A DNA stretch of 10,342 nucleotides from Clostridium sp. CAG:1219. GTDB lineage: Bacteria; Bacillota; Clostridia; TANB77; CAG-465. The notes under the pieces are model-generated. The model ran no database searches, was not told the origin of the DNA, and saw only the letters and a list, made by a program, of their open reading frames with translations. Both the position numbers and the translations under genes were made by a program. Of the stretch, positions 7,235 to 10,342 are shown one piece after another. How positions within the stretch are numbered: the first letter of the stretch is position 1; every line of letters starts with the position of its first letter. Where the stretch lies: positions 6,019-16,360 of the forward strand of contig HF996752.1 in assembly GCA_000433335.1 (NCBI GenBank), read 5' to 3'.

Positions 7235-7720
7235 TTAAAGAAGTTTTTCATACTCCTCTTTAGTTTTTGTATCATCTATTTCAATATTGATACCTTTTTC
7301 TTTCATGAAAAAAACTAATTTAGCAGTTGATACAGGGGACATATTACGAATTCTAATGATATCGGAACTACGTGCTCCATTTAAATTAGAGAGCCATTTA
7401 TATGTAGAAATCAGTTGTTTTACCTTAAGTCCTGGCCATTTTCTTTTAAATTCAACCATTAGGGGATTTTCCTTATCTTGTAAATCCTCATTTACATTAG
7501 AAAGTGATACTAACTTATAAGTACCAATTTCCAGATCAAGACCACTCGGGTACGAAACATAACCATTTTGACATTTTATCATTATATCTCTTTGAGGTAA
7601 GACACTGCCTATATCATTCCTATTTTTAATTAATACCAACCGGTACACCCCGTCTTCTAGTTTCACTGCTCTTGGAAACATAAAACAATTTTCTGTCACT
7701 TTAATTACAAAATTATCCAT
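7235..7720 (-). CDS. Hypothetical protein with internal tandem duplication, 161 residues
   Basis: I do not recognise this family. The gene is well supported: AGGAG lies about 6 bases before the ATG at 7720, a full-consensus promoter is upstream, and a terminator follows the TAA. Residues 4-36 and 46-78 align without gaps at a spacing of 42 residues, with 11 identities in 33 (including FP/YP, LE, G, Y, LV, N, N) and many similar pairs. This indicates two copies of a small, probably beta-rich module of the form P-x4-LE-x-G-x-Y-[RK]-LV. The C-terminal half (about 88-161) is basic, with a WPGLKVKQLISTYKWL helix-like stretch and a predicted helix-turn-helix-like part (SSDIIRIRNMSPVSTAKLVFFMKEKG, split here only by description). 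DNA binding is a guess. No signal peptide or membrane segment is visible. It is transcribed alone between prfB-HAD and the heat-shock operon. Confidence 0.82.
   Translation of the reverse strand: MDNFVIKVTENCFMFPRAVKLEDGVYRLVLIKNRNDIGSVLPQRDIMIKCQNGYVSYPSGLDLEIGTYKLVSLSNVNEDLQDKENPLMVEFKRKWPGLKVKQLISTYKWLSNLNGARSSDIIRIRNMSPVSTAKLVFFMKEKGINIEIDDTKTKEEYEKLL
7487..7711 (-). repeat. Protein-level tandem duplication inside the 161-residue gene
   Basis: The two copies are 7711-7613 (residues 4-36) and 7585-7487 (residues 46-78), offset by exactly 42 codons without gaps. Matching positions include I6/I48, K7/K49, P16/P58, L21/L63, E22/E64, G24/G66, Y26/Y68, L28/L70, V29/V71, N33/N75 and N35/N77. 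The DNA itself has diverged, so the duplication is old. Confidence 0.75.
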
Positions 7721-7790
7721 TTCCTTCTCCTTTTAATTATTAGTGCTTAATTTTTGATATAAACTCTTAAAAGAGATTAAATAAATTAAC

Positions 7791-7806
7791 TGGTATGATT
7801 ATACCA
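7791..7806 (-). promoter_or_regulatory. Perfect inverted repeat across the -10: candidate operator
   Basis: The arms TGGTAT and ATACCA flank a 4-base centre (AATC on the minus strand), 16 bases in all, and contain the entire TATAAT of the promoter. A protein bound here would block RNA polymerase directly. The binding protein is unknown. Autoregulation by the downstream gene is possible but unproven. Confidence 0.6.
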
Positions 7807-7826
7807 TGCGCAATGCATTATGTCAA
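7798..7826 (-). promoter_or_regulatory. Full-consensus sigma-A promoter of the 161-residue gene
   Basis: On the minus strand, TTGACA (7826-7821) and TATAAT (7803-7798) are separated by exactly 17 bases. TGG directly before the -10 makes it an extended -10. Transcription should start near 7791, giving a leader of about 70 bases before the ATG at 7720. Confidence 0.9.
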
Positions 7827-7845
7827 CATCGCAATCAAACTTATG

Positions 7846-7873
7846 AAAAAGATCAGGATTTTCAACCCTGACC
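7846..7873 (-). terminator. Terminator of the pseudouridine synthase-prfB-HAD unit
   Basis: On the minus strand GGTCAGGG (7873-7866) pairs with TCCTGATC (7858-7851) over 8 bp, including two G-U pairs, around a 7-base loop. TTTTT follows. The first arm lies in the last codons of the HAD gene, and its stop codon TGA lies in the loop. Confidence 0.8.
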
Positions 7874-8488
7874 TTCCTTAAAAAAATTGAGACACTCTTC
7901 AATATTGTAAAAAGAATAACTTGGCTTGCCAAAAATTCTCACAAAGAAACTTCTTCCTATATATATAGATTTTATTTTAAGAAGTTTTGCTACTAAGATG
8001 TCATCTGACAAATTATTACCAATCATATATGGTATATTTCTATGTTTGACAAGTTCCTTTATATACTTCTTTTTGGAACTAGTGTATTTAACCCTAAGAT
8101 TCCTACATGCTATTCCTCTTGTAAAGGAATTATTAGAAAGTACAATTACCTTGGTTGTCTTTGAGATTTCCTCAAGCAGGTCTATAACATTTCTTAAGCT
8201 AGAACACGAATAAAAGAAGTACCTTCTTTTATACTCGCAAAGGTTATAGGAAAATTTTGTAGCAGAGATAAACGAATAAACTAAAATTCTAAGTTTCAAA
8301 AGAAGCATTGAATTTCTTATTATATCTTTCTCATTAACCCACCACAGAATTTTATCTAAAAACTTCACAAGTGAAGAATTGTTAAAAAGTTCGAAGATTA
8401 TTTTCGAATCTATCTCTTTAAAATTTGAAATTGTCCCGTCAAAGTCAAAGACTAAAATTTCCCGTCTCTTATTTTGGATATCTTTCAT
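7862..8488 (-). CDS. HAD-superfamily hydrolase-like protein
   Basis: HAD proteins are mostly phosphatases that use an Asp nucleophile and Mg2+. The 208 residues show motif I as VFDFDGT (D15 nucleophile, D17 acid/base), motif II as VLSNNS (S118), a cluster of lysines at 139-141 for motif III, and motif IV as IGNNLSDD (157-163). In motif IV the first acidic position is Asn158, while D162 and D163 remain, so Mg2+ binding may be altered. A helical cap of about 75-80 residues (25-105), rich in aromatic and basic residues, sits between motifs I and II. The substrate is unknown. The ATG at 8488 has GGGAG about 10 bases upstream. It follows prfB by 26 bases and is likely cotranscribed with it. A terminator overlaps its end. 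Confidence 0.85.
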   Translation of the reverse strand: MKDIQNKRREILVFDFDGTISNFKEIDSKIIFELFNNSSLVKFLDKILWWVNEKDIIRNSMLLLKLRILVYSFISATKFSYNLCEYKRRYFFYSCSSLRNVIDLLEEISKTTKVIVLSNNSFTRGIACRNLRVKYTSSKKKYIKELVKHRNIPYMIGNNLSDDILVAKLLKIKSIYIGRSFFVRIFGKPSYSFYNIEECLNFFKEGQG

Positions 8489-8514
8489 ATAAGAAAATCT
8501 CCCTCATAATTTTT

Positions 8515-9627
8515 TTAATTAATTATACCATTATTTTTGCAATATTTCAAGTATGAGTATATAAACTCATCTATTCTACCATCCATAACAGCCTGTATAT
8601 TTCCCACCTCATAAGATGTTCTATGATCTTTTACTAATGTATATGGACAAAATACATATGATCTAATTTGACTTCCCCAAGCATTATCTACTACTTTTCC
8701 TTTTATCTTTTCAATTTCTTTTTTATGTTCCTGGATTTTCATTAAATATAGCTTTGCTTTTAACATTTTCATTGCATTTTCTCTATTTTGGAGTTGTGAT
8801 CTTTCTGTTTGACACGACACAACAATTCCTGTCGGAATATGTTTTAGTCTTACAGCAGAAGATGTTTTATTTACATGTTGCCCTCCAGCTCCACTGGCCC
8901 TATATACATCCATTTCTATATCTTCTTGTCTTATATTTAAATCAACGTCCTCTGATACTTCTGGTAATACTTCAACAGCTGCAAATGATGTATGTCGTCT
9001 TGAATTTGCGTCAAATGGAGAAATCCTTACAAGTCTATGAACACCGTGTTCAGACTTTAAATAACCATACGCATTTACTCCCCTAATTGCAAATGAGACA
9101 CTTTTAACTCCAGCATCCTCGGCTTGCTCTATATCTAGTACTTCAAGCTCAAAATCAGTTTTAGCAGACCATTTTACGTACATTCTATAGAGCATATCAG
9201 CCCAATCTTGAGATTCAGTTCCCCCTGCACCAGGATGTATAGATATAATTGCATTATTTTTATCATAGCCTTCAGAAAGTAAAGTATCAATTTCAAGAGC
9301 CTCTACCTTTTCTTCTAGATATTTAGAAAGTTTTTCAGCTTCCTTAATACTTTCTTCGTCCATGCATTCAGATATAAGCTCTATATAGCAACTTAAATCA
9401 TTTAGTTTTTCTTTTAATTTTTCAATCTTTTGTACTTCATAAGAAATCTCCTTCATTTTCTGCAAAATATGTGCTGAATCTTCCCTACTATAAAAATTTT
9501 GCGTGCATGATGTCTCTTCGAGTTTTTTTAAATTTTCTTTTTTTTCATCTATTTTTAATGCAGCATAAATTATATCTATTTTCTTTGAGGTTTTGTCTCT
9601 AAATTGTTTTAAACTATCTATTTCCAT
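8515..9627 (-). CDS. prfB: Peptide chain release factor 2, without programmed frameshift
   Basis: RF2 ends translation at UGA and UAA by entering the ribosomal A site and triggering peptide release. The 370-residue protein has the stop-codon recognition motif SPF (203-205) and the catalytic GGQ (248-250, in ASGAGGQHVN). HPGAGGTESQDW and HRLVRISPF also match RF2 rather than RF1. The usual prfB is split by an in-frame UGA after about 24 codons and needs a +1 frameshift. Here the frame is continuous from the ATG at 9627, and the matching codons read TTA AAA (residues 24-25). The gene overlaps the end of the upstream pseudouridine synthase by 14 bases, and only a distant GGAG (about 11 bases) precedes it, so translational coupling is likely. 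Confidence 0.97.
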   Translation of the reverse strand: MEIDSLKQFRDKTSKKIDIIYAALKIDEKKENLKKLEETSCTQNFYSREDSAHILQKMKEISYEVQKIEKLKEKLNDLSCYIELISECMDEESIKEAEKLSKYLEEKVEALEIDTLLSEGYDKNNAIISIHPGAGGTESQDWADMLYRMYVKWSAKTDFELEVLDIEQAEDAGVKSVSFAIRGVNAYGYLKSEHGVHRLVRISPFDANSRRHTSFAAVEVLPEVSEDVDLNIRQEDIEMDVYRASGAGGQHVNKTSSAVRLKHIPTGIVVSCQTERSQLQNRENAMKMLKAKLYLMKIQEHKKEIEKIKGKVVDNAWGSQIRSYVFCPYTLVKDHRTSYEVGNIQAVMDGRIDEFIYSYLKYCKNNGIIN

Positions 9628-10336
9628 AATTTACATAACTCCATATTTTATCTATATTACAAGTATTATCCGGATAATACTCAAACTCTAAATATTCATC
9701 CTTCGTTGGATGATAAAAGGACAAATAATACGAAAATAAAGCTATATTATGTCCTTTTTTGTTAACGTCTAATCCATATTTTATATCCCCATACAATGGA
9801 TGCCCTATATTAGAAAATTGTGCCCTTATTTGATGATGTCTCCCTGTTTCTAAATTAACATCCACTAATGTATATTGTTTTTCTCTATATTCAAAATTTT
9901 TCAAAACTTTGTATGTTAAAATTGCCTCTTTAGCTCCTCTTGTCTCTTTTTCTACTACCTTTGAAATATTGTTTTTAGAATCTTTTACAAGCATATTTAC
10001 AAGTTTATGTTGCCCTTCATCTTTTTTTATAGTTCCATTTAATATTGCTAAATATTTTTTAGTCACATTTTTTTGCCTAATATACTCAGATATTCTAGAA
10101 GCTGCCTTAGAAGTTTTGGCAAATACCATTACACCGCTTACCATCCTATCTAGTCTGTGAAGAAGACCTAAATATACATTCCCTGGTTTATTATATTTTT
10201 CTTTAAGATATTGTTTTATTATGTTTAACATATCAATATCATTTGAATCATCTGCCTGGGTTGGAATTCCAGCTGGTTTTACCACTACTATTATATGATT
10301 ATCTTCATATAAAATTTTAAGATCTTTATAATCCAT
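9614..10336 (-). CDS. RluA-family pseudouridine synthase
   Basis: Enzymes of this family convert uridine to pseudouridine at specific positions in 23S rRNA, and in some members tRNA. The 240 residues contain the catalytic HRLDRMVSG (60-68, with Asp63 as the nucleophile), the N-terminal ILYEDNHIIVVVKPAGIPTQ landmark, and the family's GRHHQIRAQFSNIGHPLYGD region with its conserved Arg near 172. There is no N-terminal S4 RNA-binding domain, as in the short RluA type and unlike RluD or RluC. The exact target cannot be told, so no symbol is given. The start at 10336 is only six bases from the window edge. Its ribosome binding site is not visible and a longer N-terminus cannot be excluded, although the family usually begins about here. 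It overlaps prfB by 14 bases. Confidence 0.92.
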   Translation of the reverse strand: MDYKDLKILYEDNHIIVVVKPAGIPTQADDSNDIDMLNIIKQYLKEKYNKPGNVYLGLLHRLDRMVSGVMVFAKTSKAASRISEYIRQKNVTKKYLAILNGTIKKDEGQHKLVNMLVKDSKNNISKVVEKETRGAKEAILTYKVLKNFEYREKQYTLVDVNLETGRHHQIRAQFSNIGHPLYGDIKYGLDVNKKGHNIALFSYYLSFYHPTKDEYLEFEYYPDNTCNIDKIWSYVNYGNR

Positions 10337-10342
10337 CTTTTT

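Noticed and set aside
7739..7750. CIRCE-like half site (TTAGTGCTTAA) before the 161-residue gene
   Set aside because: Only one imperfect arm is present, with no matching second arm at the 9-base spacing, so HrcA control is not supported.
8754..9086. Plus-strand open frame of 110 codons inside prfB
   Set aside because: It is antisense to a conserved part of RF2, has no ribosome binding site and shows no recognisable motif.

Overview
This window reads as chromosomal DNA from an AT-rich, low-GC Gram-positive anaerobe, most likely a member of the Clostridia. The signs are the very AT-rich codon use, strong AGGAGG-type ribosome binding sites, sigma-A promoters, a CIRCE/HrcA heat-shock operon, and a DnaK of 611 residues, the short length usual in Firmicutes. 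The family or genus cannot be fixed from the sequence alone. All nine genes lie on the minus strand, so the biological order runs from high to low coordinates. No stretch without a gene exceeds about 145 bases, and most of these gaps are filled by promoters and terminators. I see no tRNA, rRNA, CRISPR array or insertion sequence.

Right part (10336 to 7862): an RluA-family pseudouridine synthase, peptide chain release factor 2 (prfB) and a HAD-type phosphatase-like protein. The first two genes overlap and the third follows after 26 bases, so they probably form one transcript. It ends at a hairpin terminator that overlaps the last codons of the HAD gene. prfB has no +1 frameshift site, so the usual RF2 autoregulation is absent.

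Middle (7826 to 7191): a single-gene unit for an unrecognised 161-residue protein. It has a full-consensus promoter with an extended -10, a 16-bp perfect inverted repeat lying across that -10 (a likely operator), and its own terminator. The protein contains an ungapped 42-residue internal tandem duplication.

Heat-shock operon (7169 to 2290): promoter, CIRCE operator, hrcA, grpE, dnaK, dnaJ and a strong terminator. HrcA represses the operon through CIRCE. DnaK, DnaJ and GrpE form the Hsp70 folding cycle. A long hairpin without a good U tract sits between dnaK and dnaJ.

Left part (2273 to 1): an unrecognised 125-residue acidic protein with a full-consensus promoter, then rsmE (16S rRNA U1498 methyltransferase), then the start of a condensation-domain protein, probably a nonribosomal peptide synthetase, cut by the window edge. 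Each has its own promoter. prmA, which often lies between dnaJ and rsmE in Firmicutes, is not here. The 125-residue gene occupies its place.

Overall this is mostly a housekeeping region. The less ordinary parts are the two unrecognised small genes with unusually strong promoters, and the biosynthetic gene that begins at the left edge.
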